NCBI GenBank assembly: GCA_007124535.1
Contig: SLEY01000209.1
Span: forward strand, 1-16,389
Direction of reading: 5' to 3'
Length of the DNA stretch: 16,389 bases
Origin: Planctomycetaceae bacterium
GTDB lineage: Bacteria; Planctomycetota; Planctomycetia; Pirellulales; Pirellulaceae
Positions 7,332 through 15,317 of this stretch are shown here, piece by piece. Numbering within the stretch: position 1 is the stretch's first letter; each line of letters begins with the position of its first letter. The notes beneath the pieces were generated by a model. The model was not told where the DNA came from and ran no database searches. It worked only from the letters and a program-made list of their open reading frames with translations. Position numbers and translations under genes: made by a program.

Positions 7332-9175
7332 GCTGCTACCTCGCGTGATTTCAGGAAGAAGTATCCGTAGATGCTCAGGACCACGACAAAGGCCCCCGCC
7401 ATGACCAATTGTTGGGCCAGCAAGTGGCCGCTGATGTTGAAGCCGTACGCGACGAAACGGGAAGTGTTAAACACCCCGAAGTCCGGGAAGATGGTGGCGG
7501 CGACCCACATGAAAAACAGCAGCACCCTGTCGATCGCCGGAACCACGCGATCGATCACGGGCCCCATGTCCAGTTCGATGGTGATGTTCATCTGGAGGGC
7601 CGTTCGCAAGAGGGACTCGACAGGTCCCCCGCCGGGCAACTCGCCCGTGGCCAATCCCATGATAAACTCCTTGAACATCCCCACCATGTACACCATAAAC
7701 GTGGCCACCATGGCGACCGGGCCGCTCAGGAAGGTGCTGAACATCACACCGAAACACGTGATGATGATCATCTGCAACCAGATCCCCATATAGCCCTTGA
7801 CAAAATTCCAGGCAAAGGAGCGATCCGGACCGCGGATGTAGAGATCCGCCTGGGCCATGCCGAAATACTGGGCCGGCTCCTCACAGCTGACCCAAATCTC
7901 CGTCCGGCCCTGTTCGTCCACCAGATCCTCGAACAGGTCCACATCCCGCAACGTCCCGTCCGCGTCGATCGCACGCAGCTGCTGCGGGATCTGGTGGGAA
8001 AGCGTTACGAAATCCCGGGCGCCGAAGGGGATCGGTTCGCTGCTCAGGCCCGTGGAAGGGTTCTTGACCGTCAGCGCACCGAGCACGGGCGAGACAATGT
8101 CCCCCTTATAGGTACGAAAGACCCCTAACGTCATTTCCAGCGGCAAGTAGCCCTCGGGATACCGTTCCGGAGTAATCCCGTCGAACGTCCATACCCCGGC
8201 CGCCAGCGAACCACCTTCGATGTACTGCCGATAGGTCCATTCCTTGCCGACACTGATCCCTTGGCCCGGACGGCCGGTGCGATCCTTGAAACGCAACGTC
8301 CCGTAGATCGGAACGCGGGCGACCAGCGCCCCGCGCGGCGGACCGATCATCACCTGTTGGTCGTCCCCCTCGCCGACAATCCAGACCGAATGCTCGTGAT
8401 CCATCTGGCGATCCGTCTGGCCGAAACCATCCGGACCGATCGTGATCTCATGCCGATGGTGGGCATCGCGCGAGGTTTCGCCCGTCCAGCTGACCGCCTC
8501 GTCTCCCGCGGCCCCCAACGGGACCATGTCATCCAAGTGCACCGTATGCGTGTGATCCAGTCCACGAATGACGAACACGTAACTCACCGCGCACATCACC
8601 ACCAGCATGAAGGTCAGGATCGTGCAGAAACCGAGGATCCGTCCCAGCACGATTTCCGACGCCCGCACCGGTTTGGTCACCACCGTGTAGATCGTATGGT
8701 TCTTGATGTCGTTGGGCAGACTGAAAACGCTCAACAGGATCGCCAGGATCAGGATCATGGGCTCCGCGGAGGAGAGCACGAATCCCAGGTACAGCCGCGC
8801 CGGATGGTCGCTTTGCGGATCCAGGAACCACCCGGCGAACAGCAGGACCACGGCGAACACGAAAAAGGCCACCAGCACCCGCCGCCTCAGGGACTCCTGA
8901 ATGGCCAAGCGGGCCATGGCGAGAATGCGTCCCATCCGTGTCTGGGGGAAATCGCGGGAGATCGCCGTAGCAATCGATTTGGCCACCGCATAGAAGCCTT
9001 CGCCCGGCCCCTGCAGGATCATCATCCGCAAATAGCCCAGAAACACCGAGACCACCGCCAACCCGACCACGATCAGGAAGAACAGCAGCAGAGCCCCTAA
9101 ATGCAGGACTCCGTCACTGTCGACCCGTGGCAGCAGCCATACCCAAAAAGGCAGAATTTCTCGTTCCAGAACCAT
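7328..9175 (-). CDS. ABC-2-type transporter permease with a large soluble insert
   Basis: A 615-residue membrane protein with about eight hydrophobic segments at roughly 25-48, 100-118, 128-153, 178-203, 462-482, 484-505, 549-563 and 585-607. The motif NDIKNHTIYTVVTKPVRASEIVLGR (about 155-179) is the usual ABC-2 permease 'T-K-P-v-r/s' region after a membrane segment. Between the fourth and fifth segments there is a soluble insert of about 255 residues (204-459), including a His-rich stretch (RDAHHRHE, QMDHEH at 236-262). Standard ABC-2 permeases have about six segments and no such domain. The start lies 6 nt after the ATPase stop with an AGGGATC close upstream, so the two are co-translated. 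Probable exporter; the substrate is unknown. Confidence 0.85.
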   Translation of the reverse strand: MVLEREILPFWVWLLPRVDSDGVLHLGALLLFFLIVVGLAVVSVFLGYLRMMILQGPGEGFYAVAKSIATAISRDFPQTRMGRILAMARLAIQESLRRRVLVAFFVFAVVLLFAGWFLDPQSDHPARLYLGFVLSSAEPMILILAILLSVFSLPNDIKNHTIYTVVTKPVRASEIVLGRILGFCTILTFMLVVMCAVSYVFVIRGLDHTHTVHLDDMVPLGAAGDEAVSWTGETSRDAHHRHEITIGPDGFGQTDRQMDHEHSVWIVGEGDDQQVMIGPPRGALVARVPIYGTLRFKDRTGRPGQGISVGKEWTYRQYIEGGSLAAGVWTFDGITPERYPEGYLPLEMTLGVFRTYKGDIVSPVLGALTVKNPSTGLSSEPIPFGARDFVTLSHQIPQQLRAIDADGTLRDVDLFEDLVDEQGRTEIWVSCEEPAQYFGMAQADLYIRGPDRSFAWNFVKGYMGIWLQMIIITCFGVMFSTFLSGPVAMVATFMVYMVGMFKEFIMGLATGELPGGGPVESLLRTALQMNITIELDMGPVIDRVVPAIDRVLLFFMWVAATIFPDFGVFNTSRFVAYGFNISGHLLAQQLVMAGAFVVVLSIYGYFFLKSREVAA

Positions 9176-9181
9176 AGATCC

Positions 9182-10123
9182 CTACCGCTTCTCCTGGGCC
9201 CGGCGACCCGGACGCGCTTCGCTGTCGCGAACAATGTTCAAGAACAACTCTTCCAACGTCGACGTGGGATTGTCCATCGAGAGCAGTTCGCCCCCATGCT
9301 GTGCGATGACCTGGCGGATCTCCGCCTGAGCCTCCGGGGATAGCCCCCGGGCTTGAATCTGCGTCACGTCCTGCACGGTCAGCAACCGATCAACTCGTCC
9401 CAACTCCTTCAATTCGCCCTGATACAAGATCGCGATCCGATCACACACATCCTGGACGTCGGCCAACAGATGGCTGCACATCAACACCGTTTTGCCTTCG
9501 TCCCGCAAGCGAAGGATCAGATCCTTCATCTCGCGGGTTCCGATCGGGTCCAACCCGGTGGTCGGCTCGTCCAACATGATCAACTCGGGATCGTTGATCA
9601 GGGCCTGGGCCAGTCCGATGCGGCGCGCCATGCCTTTGGAGTACTCTTTCAGCTGCCGCCGGCGTGCCCATCCCAAGTTGACCATCCCGATCAGTTCTCG
9701 GATGCGTTCCTGTCGCAACTTGGCGGGCATGTCGAACAACCGCCCGTAAAAATCCAGCGTCTCTTCGGCGTTCAGGAACCGGTACAAATAGGATTCTTCC
9801 GGCAGATAACCGATCCGTTCGTTCTTGGCCACATCGCTGGCGTCTTTGCCAAACACGAGCGCCCGGCCGCTGGTGGGGAACAGCAGGCCCAGCAGGAGCT
9901 TCATGGTGGTGGTTTTACCCGACCCATTGGGGCCCAGTAAGCCGAAGATCTCGCCGCGCCGGACCTCCAGGTCCAAAGCCTTCAGGGCCCGGACTTTTTG
10001 GCGACCCCAAAAATCGCGGTATACCTTGGTCAGGTTCCGCGTCTCGATAATCACGTCCGATTCGGTTCCGGTCGCCACCGGCTCCGCCGGGGCCGTGGCT
10101 TCTTTCGTAGCTGGCATATCCAT
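9182..10123 (-). CDS. ABC transporter ATP-binding protein
   Basis: A 313-residue ATPase that powers the adjacent permease. Visible: Walker A GPNGSGKT (64-71), Q-loop region around YLPEES, a degenerate signature YSKGMARR (about 151-158) in place of LSGGQ, Walker B LIMLDEPTTGLDP (171-183) and switch histidine in MCSHLL (H208). The 'YSKGM' signature is typical of ABC-2 drug, Nod-factor or gliding-type ATPases (CcmA-like, COG1131). The C-terminal 70 residues form the usual regulatory extension. I chose ATG 10123 (GGAG 8 nt upstream) over GTG 10141; the extra six residues would add nothing recognisable. First gene of a three-gene operon with the permease and the anchored protein. Confidence 0.9.
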   Translation of the reverse strand: MDMPATKEATAPAEPVATGTESDVIIETRNLTKVYRDFWGRQKVRALKALDLEVRRGEIFGLLGPNGSGKTTTMKLLLGLLFPTSGRALVFGKDASDVAKNERIGYLPEESYLYRFLNAEETLDFYGRLFDMPAKLRQERIRELIGMVNLGWARRRQLKEYSKGMARRIGLAQALINDPELIMLDEPTTGLDPIGTREMKDLILRLRDEGKTVLMCSHLLADVQDVCDRIAILYQGELKELGRVDRLLTVQDVTQIQARGLSPEAQAEIRQVIAQHGGELLSMDNPTSTLEELFLNIVRDSEARPGRRAQEKR

Positions 10124-10141
10124 CCAAATGTCTCCGCCCAC

Positions 10142-10460
10142 GGTCGATTGCGCACATCGATCTGATAAGTGACCCGACGGATCCGCCGGCTCGTTACGCT
10201 CTGTACGCGTCGGCAGCAGCGGTGGTTCGGGGGTTTGGGAAATTCATCGGGCCGGGCCCGCTGGCAACCGGCCGAGCCCGACCAAACTGCAAATATAACG
10301 CCTTCGCGCCGGTGTGTCGTTTTCACTTGCCCGCTGCGGGAAGCTTTTCCTGGAAAAACCGCCTTTCGAACCCTCGGAGCCAAGGGTTGGCTAACATCGC
10401 GTAAGCAGCTTTTCCGCCGGCACGCTCGGTTCTCGGCCACGCGACCGATACCTTCCGCTC
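10142..10460. other. Intergenic region between the ABC operon and the GldA-like gene
   Basis: This 319-nt gap sits upstream of the ABC operon and downstream of the alcohol dehydrogenase gene, both on the minus strand. No convincing coding frame was seen. It holds one reasonable promoter for the ABC operon (10292-10320), a weak hairpin (AACCCT 10369-10374 with AGGGTT 10383-10388) that could help end the upstream transcript but lacks an adjacent T-run, and a 9-bp direct repeat AGCTTTTCC (10342-10350, 10407-10415). The long leader (about 160 nt) before the ATPase start leaves room for post-transcriptional control, but no known riboswitch was recognised. Confidence 0.5.
10292..10320 (-). promoter_or_regulatory. 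Candidate sigma-70-like promoter of the ABC operon
   Basis: On the minus strand, ACGACA (10315-10320) is separated by 17 nt from TATATT (10292-10297). These match 4/6 and 5/6 of the -35 and -10 consensus. It is the best-spaced pair I found in the gap, about 160 nt upstream of the ATPase ATG. Confidence 0.35.
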
Positions 10461-11576
10461 CTACGTATCCTTCCCCAGCAGGCTCTTCCGCTCCTGCCCC
10501 AGGGCGTCCGCCGCAAACATGGCATCCAGCGCATCGTCCGCGGTCACCGGGAAGCAATGGGCATGACACAACGAGCCCTCGCCCGCACAAGCGTCGCCAA
10601 TCGGTTGCAGACGCTCCCGCGTCACTCCCGCCAGATTCAAGTCGGCAAACGTGACCGGCAGTCCGATCTGGATCAAAAAGTCCACAATGCGATGGGCTTC
10701 CTCCACGTCACTGTCATCATCCAGACACAGCTGCGTGACGATCCCGAAAGCGACCTTCTCTCCGTGCATCAGCCCCTTGCACTCCGGCACATTGGACAAC
10801 GGGTTGGCGATCATGTGGGCGGTCGCCAGCCCGCCACTTTCGAATCCCAAGCCCGAATGCAACACGTTGGCCTCGACCACCCGCTCGACGGCCGGCGTGA
10901 CCAGCCCGTTCCGGACCGCGCGCAACGCCTCGATTCCAAACTCCATCAGCAGTTCATAGCCCAAACGGGCGATGGCCATCGCGGCCTGCGTGGAAGAGCC
11001 GCCGGCCAGCGTGCCCGCCCGCGTCTTGTACGACGCCTCGGCCTCAATCCAGGTCGCCAGCGCATCCCCCATACCCGCCGCAAACGCTCGCGGAGGCCCG
11101 TTGGCAATGATCTGGGTATCGACCAGCACCACGTCCGGGTTAAACGTCCAGCACTCGAAGCCCGTGAAATCCGAGCTGTCGTTATACCAGACTGTGGCCG
11201 CACTGGTCGGCGCGTCGGTGGCGGCGATGGTGGGCACGGTCATCAAACGGAGATTGCCGGCTACGGAAGCGGCCTTGGCAATGTCGATCACCTTGCCCCC
11301 GCCCAGCCCGACGATGGCATCCGCCCCCTGCTCGCGGGCGATCGCCGCGACCCGCTGGGCTTCCTCCTGAGTGGCTTCGCCAGTAAAAACCACCTCGACC
11401 ATCTCCAGACCCGCCTTCTGACAACTGGCTTGAACCGTGGCACTGACCAGGTTCTTGACCAGGTCATCCCACAGTACGAGTGGCTTGTTGCCCAACAGTT
11501 TCAGGTACGTGCCGATCTCGGCAATGACGCCACGGCCTTGGACGTATTTTCGCGGCGCAATGAATACCTTCTTCAT
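10461..11576 (-). CDS. GldA-like metal-dependent alcohol (glycerol-type) dehydrogenase
   Basis: A 371-residue member of the iron/zinc-containing alcohol dehydrogenase family, glycerol dehydrogenase branch, interconverting a polyol and its ketone with NAD. The nucleotide-binding motif GLGGGKVIDIAK is at 90-101. The TVPTIAATDAPTSAATVWY stretch (113-131) is typical of GldA. Metal ligands appear intact: D171 (GMGDALATW), H254 (LATAHMIANPL) and H271 (GLMHGEKVAFG). Length is normal for GldA. The ATG at 11576 follows AGGAG at 8-nt spacing. It is the last of four minus-strand genes, 48 nt after the hydroxyacid dehydrogenase. The real substrate could be another vicinal diol, or an aldehyde or ketone produced by the aldolase. 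Confidence 0.88.
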   Translation of the reverse strand: MKKVFIAPRKYVQGRGVIAEIGTYLKLLGNKPLVLWDDLVKNLVSATVQASCQKAGLEMVEVVFTGEATQEEAQRVAAIAREQGADAIVGLGGGKVIDIAKAASVAGNLRLMTVPTIAATDAPTSAATVWYNDSSDFTGFECWTFNPDVVLVDTQIIANGPPRAFAAGMGDALATWIEAEASYKTRAGTLAGGSSTQAAMAIARLGYELLMEFGIEALRAVRNGLVTPAVERVVEANVLHSGLGFESGGLATAHMIANPLSNVPECKGLMHGEKVAFGIVTQLCLDDDSDVEEAHRIVDFLIQIGLPVTFADLNLAGVTRERLQPIGDACAGEGSLCHAHCFPVTADDALDAMFAADALGQERKSLLGKDT

Positions 11577-11624
11577 GACAATGTCTCCTGGAAAGGGGGG
11601 AGGGGGAAAAACGGTTCATGCGAG

Positions 11625-12677
11625 CTAACCTACCAACTCGCGGTTCGGCGTGACCCCATTGACAATTGGCAGCGGTTCCTGGCCGGCGAACATCCGGCGC
11701 AGGTGCTGGGCCATCAGGTGGGGACTGTTCAAAAACGCATCGATCGTGCTGCCCGCCAAATGGGGCACCAGCGTGACATTCTCCAATTCCAGTAACGGGT
11801 GCCCGACGGGGAGTGGTTCTTCGTCAAAGACATCCAGTGCGGCCCCGGCCAAACGGCCCGCTTCCAGCATCCGAATCAGCGCCGGCTCGTCGACCAAACC
11901 GCTACGAGCCGTATTGACCAGCACCGCAGTGGGCTTCATCCGCTCCAATTCGGCGGGGCCAATCAAATGCTGCGTCTCTTCCGTCAGTCGCGCGTGGAGG
12001 GACACCACATCTGCCTCGTCCAACAAGCGTTCCAAGGGAACCATTTCTGCGGGCGCCGTATCGCCCTGCACCCACGGATCGTAGGCCAGGATACGGCATC
12101 CCAAGGCTTGGAGGTAGCCGGCCAGCAAGCGGGCGACCGCACCGTAGCCGACCAAGCCCACCGTGCGGCCGTTCAGTTCCGGGATGAAATCACGATTCGG
12201 GAAATCGCGAGTCCAACGGCCGGCTTTCAGGGCCGCGTGCCCACGCGCCAGATTGCGGACTTCGGTCAGGATCAAACCCAACGTGCATTCCGCCACGGCC
12301 CGGGCGTTGCGCCCCGGCGTATTCAACACGACAATCCCGCGCTGGGTGGCCACATTGAACGCCACATTCTCCGTACCGCCTCGCAACACTCCGATGGCCT
12401 TCAATCCGGTCGCCGCGTCCAAAACCTGCTTTCCCAGCGGGCAAAACTGGACACAAAGGATATCGAACGCCTCGATGCCGACGGTCAATTCGGGGGGCAA
12501 GTCCACCGCGTCCGGACCGCCCTGTTCGATGGCCAGATTGGCCTGCTGCAGATCGATCAGCGTCGGCTGTTCCCAGCTCCGCACTTCGACCTGCACCCCC
12601 TGCGCTTGCAAGGAGGCAAACCCCCGCTGCATGAATTCCGCCGGGATGTAGTTGTCACTGATCGCCAGCAATCGCAT
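11625..12677 (-). CDS. D-isomer-specific 2-hydroxyacid dehydrogenase
   Basis: A 350-residue NAD(P)-dependent dehydrogenase of the D-2-hydroxyacid family (phosphoglycerate dehydrogenase/glyoxylate reductase relatives). The N-terminal catalytic half includes VLRGGTENVAFNVA (97-110). The Rossmann motif is VGLVGYGAVARLLAGYL (about 173-189), where Ala182 replaces the third glycine of GxGxxG. The catalytic triad is visible as R258 (NTARSG), E287 (DVFDEEP) and H306 (LVPHLAGS). The C-terminus lacks an ACT domain, so it is not the long serine-pathway enzyme. AAGGAAG lies 7 nt before the ATG. It lies between the aldolase and the GldA-like gene in the same operon. Hydroxypyruvate or a sugar-derived 2-ketoacid is a plausible substrate (inference). 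Confidence 0.87.
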   Translation of the reverse strand: MRLLAISDNYIPAEFMQRGFASLQAQGVQVEVRSWEQPTLIDLQQANLAIEQGGPDAVDLPPELTVGIEAFDILCVQFCPLGKQVLDAATGLKAIGVLRGGTENVAFNVATQRGIVVLNTPGRNARAVAECTLGLILTEVRNLARGHAALKAGRWTRDFPNRDFIPELNGRTVGLVGYGAVARLLAGYLQALGCRILAYDPWVQGDTAPAEMVPLERLLDEADVVSLHARLTEETQHLIGPAELERMKPTAVLVNTARSGLVDEPALIRMLEAGRLAGAALDVFDEEPLPVGHPLLELENVTLVPHLAGSTIDAFLNSPHLMAQHLRRMFAGQEPLPIVNGVTPNRELVG

Positions 12678-12734
12678 GTGGATTCTTCCTTCCCGTCCTT
12701 GAACAGAGCAGTGTCCGGAAAATGGAGGTGGGGT

Positions 12735-13595
12735 TCAGGCTCGATTCGCCGAACCCAGCAGATCGATCTTGTTCCGAATGACCGCCGCCATCTCCTGACG
12801 CAACGGCTGGAACAGGTCGAAAGGCAGCGGATCGGGGCGTTCGTGGAGGATCGCCGTGGTCTTGACTCCCCGGTACATGGCGATCCGCAGATCAGCATAA
12901 ATGTTCAGTTTACAAATCCCCTCCTTCGTGGCTGCTCGAATCTGGTCGTCCGGCGTTCCCGAGCCGCCGTGCAACACCAGCGGAACCCGGCTGGCCGCAT
13001 TCAACTCCTTCAGCCGTTCGATATTCAGGTTCGGCAGGGAGCGATAGACCCCGTGGGCGGTGCCGATCGATACGGCCAAGGCATCACAACGAGTCTGCTC
13101 GACAAACCGGGCCAATTCGCCGGGTTCCGTCAACACGTTTTCCGCGTGGGCGACATCTTCCAAGTCCATCCCGCCCACATGCCCCAATTCGGACTCGACA
13201 CTCACGCCACGTGGGTGAGCCAAAGCGACAACGGCTTGGGTCAGTTCCACGTTTTCCTTGAACGGCAAGCGCGAACCGTCGATCATCACCGAAGTGAATC
13301 CCAACTCCAACGCCCGGTGAACCGATTCGATCTTGCTGGCATGGTCCAGATGCAGGACGATCGGCAGATCCAATTCGGCCGCCGCGGCCTTGACGATGCC
13401 CGACTGGTAAACCCAGCCCTGGCCCCCGCCGCTTTCCAGATCCCGCTCCAAGGTCATCATGATGACCGGCGAGCGTTTTTCCGCCGCGGTTTCCAGAATG
13501 GTGCGGGCCATCACATCTTCGGTAAAATCGAAGGCCGGCACAGCATAATGCTGCTCCCGGGCGGCGTCCAGAACTTCCTTCAACGTGACGAGCAT
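12735..13595 (-). CDS. Class II (metal-dependent) ketose-bisphosphate aldolase
   Basis: A 286-residue aldolase of the FbaA/GatY/KbaY family, which reversibly splits a ketose bisphosphate into dihydroxyacetone phosphate and an aldehyde. The opening MLVTLKEVLDAAREQHYAVPAF is classical. The active-site residues are recognisable: catalytic D84 and metal ligand H85 in LHLDHAS, H181 in IGTAHGVY and H209 in VLHGGSG. KLNIYADLR (about 229-237) matches the phosphate-binding 'K-x-N-i-x-T-d-l' region. I chose ATG 13595, which gives the expected N-terminus; the frame is open further upstream into the SDR gene, but no better start is present. The nearest GGAG is 12 nt away, so translation may depend on the upstream gene. 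Substrate preference (fructose, tagatose or other) is not decidable. Confidence 0.88.
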   Translation of the reverse strand: MLVTLKEVLDAAREQHYAVPAFDFTEDVMARTILETAAEKRSPVIMMTLERDLESGGGQGWVYQSGIVKAAAAELDLPIVLHLDHASKIESVHRALELGFTSVMIDGSRLPFKENVELTQAVVALAHPRGVSVESELGHVGGMDLEDVAHAENVLTEPGELARFVEQTRCDALAVSIGTAHGVYRSLPNLNIERLKELNAASRVPLVLHGGSGTPDDQIRAATKEGICKLNIYADLRIAMYRGVKTTAILHERPDPLPFDLFQPLRQEMAAVIRNKIDLLGSANRA

Positions 13596-13678
13596 CTTGG
13601 TATTGAACTCCAGCAGGGCAATGATTTCGTGCGTCTCCCCGCCGACCCACGACGGGACAGATTCGTTCTTGTCGGCGC

Positions 13679-14461
13679 CTAGCGCATCAGCATGCCTCCG
13701 GTGACGTCGACGGTGGCTCCGGTCATGTAGCCGGCGCGGTCCGAGGCGAGGAATACAACTACATCGGCAATGTCCGAGGGCTCCGCAATCCGCCGCAACG
13801 GGATCCGATCCAGATACGGTTGCTCGCCCCGGGCCAAGGTCGCCCGCGACATTTCCGTTCGCGTCATCCCCGGAGCGACCAGATTCACGTGAATCCCGCG
13901 AGACGCCACTTCCCGAGCCAGCGAAATGCTGAAACTGACCAGTCCCGCTTTGGAAGCCGCATAATGGGCATGGCCGGTGGTCGAGCCCTGAAAGGCGGCG
14001 GGCGAGGTGATATTGACGATTCGGCCCCCTCGATCGGCGTCCATCCATCCCCGCACTGCAGTGCGACAGGTCAAAAACGCTCCCAACAAATTCACCCGTA
14101 AAACCTGCTCAAATTCGAGGGGATCGATCTCATGAGCCAAGGCGGTGGGCCAGATGCCCGCGTTGTTTACCAGGATGTCGGGGGGACCGAGTTCCCGGCA
14201 GGTCCGGGAAAACATTCGGTCCACCTGGTCGGCTCGGGACACATCCGCCGCCATAGCGACCGCCCGGGTGCGGTACTCATCCCCGAGGCGTGCGACCAGC
14301 GCCTCGGCCTCGTCCGATAAATCGATGCCACGCTGAGGATCGCGGAGAAAATTGATGACCACCTGACACCCTTCGGCGGCCAACCCCTCACAAATCGCTC
14401 GCCCCAGCCCACGCGAACCACCGGTTACAATCGCCGTCTTGCCGCTCAAATGCAGGTCCAC
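13679..14461 (-). CDS. Short-chain dehydrogenase/reductase, classical SDR (FabG-like)
   Basis: A 260-residue classical SDR that oxidises or reduces an alcohol/ketone with NAD(P). The cofactor motif TGGSRGLG is at 13-20, NNAG at 99-102, the catalytic Ser at 153 and Y167-AAS-K171 complete the active site. The C-terminus has the usual PLRR...DIADVVVFLAS and GxTxDVTGG segments. Length is normal. The start is a GTG at 14461 with only a weak GAG upstream; no better in-frame start is apparent. It is the first gene of the minus-strand operon with aldolase, hydroxyacid dehydrogenase and GldA-like gene. In this company it is more likely a polyol/sugar dehydrogenase than a fatty-acid enzyme (inference). 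Confidence 0.9.
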   Translation of the reverse strand: MDLHLSGKTAIVTGGSRGLGRAICEGLAAEGCQVVINFLRDPQRGIDLSDEAEALVARLGDEYRTRAVAMAADVSRADQVDRMFSRTCRELGPPDILVNNAGIWPTALAHEIDPLEFEQVLRVNLLGAFLTCRTAVRGWMDADRGGRIVNITSPAAFQGSTTGHAHYAASKAGLVSFSISLAREVASRGIHVNLVAPGMTRTEMSRATLARGEQPYLDRIPLRRIAEPSDIADVVVFLASDRAGYMTGATVDVTGGMLMR

Positions 14462-14759
14462 AGAAACACTCGCTGATCGAAAACGCGGGGAAAATTATCC
14501 AATTGGACGGTAGTTATAACCAGTAGCCATCGCGATGAGAAAGGGGGGAACGGAACGATCTTCGGTCCGCAGGATCGAAATGCACTCGAATGAGCTGAAA
14601 TAAACTAGCTCTTTCGAGTGCAAAAATCCGCAACCTACTTGGTTGCCGTTCCAAGCAACGGTACATTGGAGATCTGGATGCGTCCGCTGGCGGCGCAGCC
14701 GGGGATGTCCTGTGTCCGGTTGACCCGTTGCTTTGCCTGGCAGGAAAGGCTGATTTGGT
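14462..14759. other. Divergent control region between the SDR operon and the HD hydrolase
   Basis: About 298 nt, less GC-rich than the neighbouring genes, with no convincing gene. Near the SDR side a GATAAT on the minus strand (14494-14499) is a -10 candidate with a poor -35. In the middle is a long inverted repeat (14581-14622). A smaller pairing, CCGTT (14646-14650) with AACGG (14657-14661), lies towards the hydrolase. The hydrolase ATG has only an AAAGG about 10 nt upstream. Confidence 0.5.
14581..14622. repeat. Inverted repeat, 16-bp arms with one mismatch and a 10-nt AT-rich loop
   Basis: The left arm TGCACTCGAATGAGCT (14581-14596) and right arm AGCTCTTTCGAGTGCA (14607-14622) pair at 15 of 16 positions around GAAATAAACT. 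It lies between divergent genes, so it is not a terminator of either. A regulator binding site, the hairpin of a leader RNA or a small RNA are possible. Confidence 0.85.
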
Positions 14760-15302
14760 ATGAAACAGTTCCACTCGACCACCATGTTGCAAGCGATCTC
14801 GTTCGCTGCCCGAAAACACGCCAAGCAACTGCGAAAGGATGAAGTCACGCCGTATATCGCCCACCCCATGCGCGTGCTGACGATCCTGACCACGGCCTTC
14901 CAGATCGATGATCCGGAGGTGCTGGCAGCCGCCGTGCTGCACGATACGATCGAGGATACGCTGACCGATCGCGATGAACTGACCGAACTGTTCGGTCCCC
15001 GTGTCGCCGAAATGGTGGCTCAGCTGAGCAAAGACAAGCGGATGGGCGAAGAGGAGCGAGAGGAGCAGTATTATCGTTTGTTGGCCGAGGCGCCGATCGA
15101 AGTGAAGTTGTGCAAACTGGCCGACCTGTACGACAACTTGGTCGATGCCGCTGCCCTGCCACCTAGTTTGCGGGGCAAGACGATCGCACGAGCCCAACAT
15201 CTCCTTGAACTTTTTGCACCCGATTTCCCACCCGACCGCCGGGATGCGCTGGAACGCTTTGAAGAACGGATTCGTGCCGCGATCGCCTCGCTGGCCAGTT
15301 GA
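14760..15302 (+). CDS. HD-domain hydrolase, MESH1/SpoT-like small alarmone hydrolase
   Basis: A 180-residue HD-superfamily phosphohydrolase resembling the hydrolase domain of RelA/SpoT and stand-alone MESH1/SAH enzymes, which remove the 3'-pyrophosphate of (p)ppGpp. The first motif is RKDEVTPYIAHPMRV, with metal ligand H35. HDTIED (61-66) supplies the HD pair H61-D62. KLADLYDNL (119-127) supplies D122 and the conserved Asn. LFGPRVAEMV (77-86) is also family-typical. The length equals MESH1 (about 180) and there is no synthetase, TGS or ACT domain. The canonical 'KLADKLYNL' is changed to 'KLADLYDNL', so substrate specificity could differ; MESH1-type enzymes are also reported to act on NADPH. 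It is transcribed away from the SDR operon, and the DUF434 gene follows about 96 nt downstream. Confidence 0.85.
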   Translation: MKQFHSTTMLQAISFAARKHAKQLRKDEVTPYIAHPMRVLTILTTAFQIDDPEVLAAAVLHDTIEDTLTDRDELTELFGPRVAEMVAQLSKDKRMGEEEREEQYYRLLAEAPIEVKLCKLADLYDNLVDAAALPPSLRGKTIARAQHLLELFAPDFPPDRRDALERFEERIRAAIASLAS

Positions 15303-15317
15303 GCGGCGCTGAACGGG

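Noticed and set aside
10369..10388. Hairpin considered as a terminator for the GldA-like gene
   Set aside because: A 6-bp stem with an 8-nt loop and no T-run directly after it on the minus strand; too weak to call.
11799..13682. 627-codon open frame on the plus strand
   Set aside because: Antisense to the hydroxyacid dehydrogenase and aldolase, which have intact catalytic residues. Long shadow frames are expected in GC-rich genes.
13596..14048. Upstream extension of the aldolase frame
   Set aside because: It runs through the SDR gene in another frame and does not look like protein. The standard aldolase N-terminus begins at 13595.
14581..14622. Inverted repeat considered as an insertion-sequence end or miniature transposon
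   Set aside because: No flanking target duplication or second copy was seen in the window, and no transposase gene is present.
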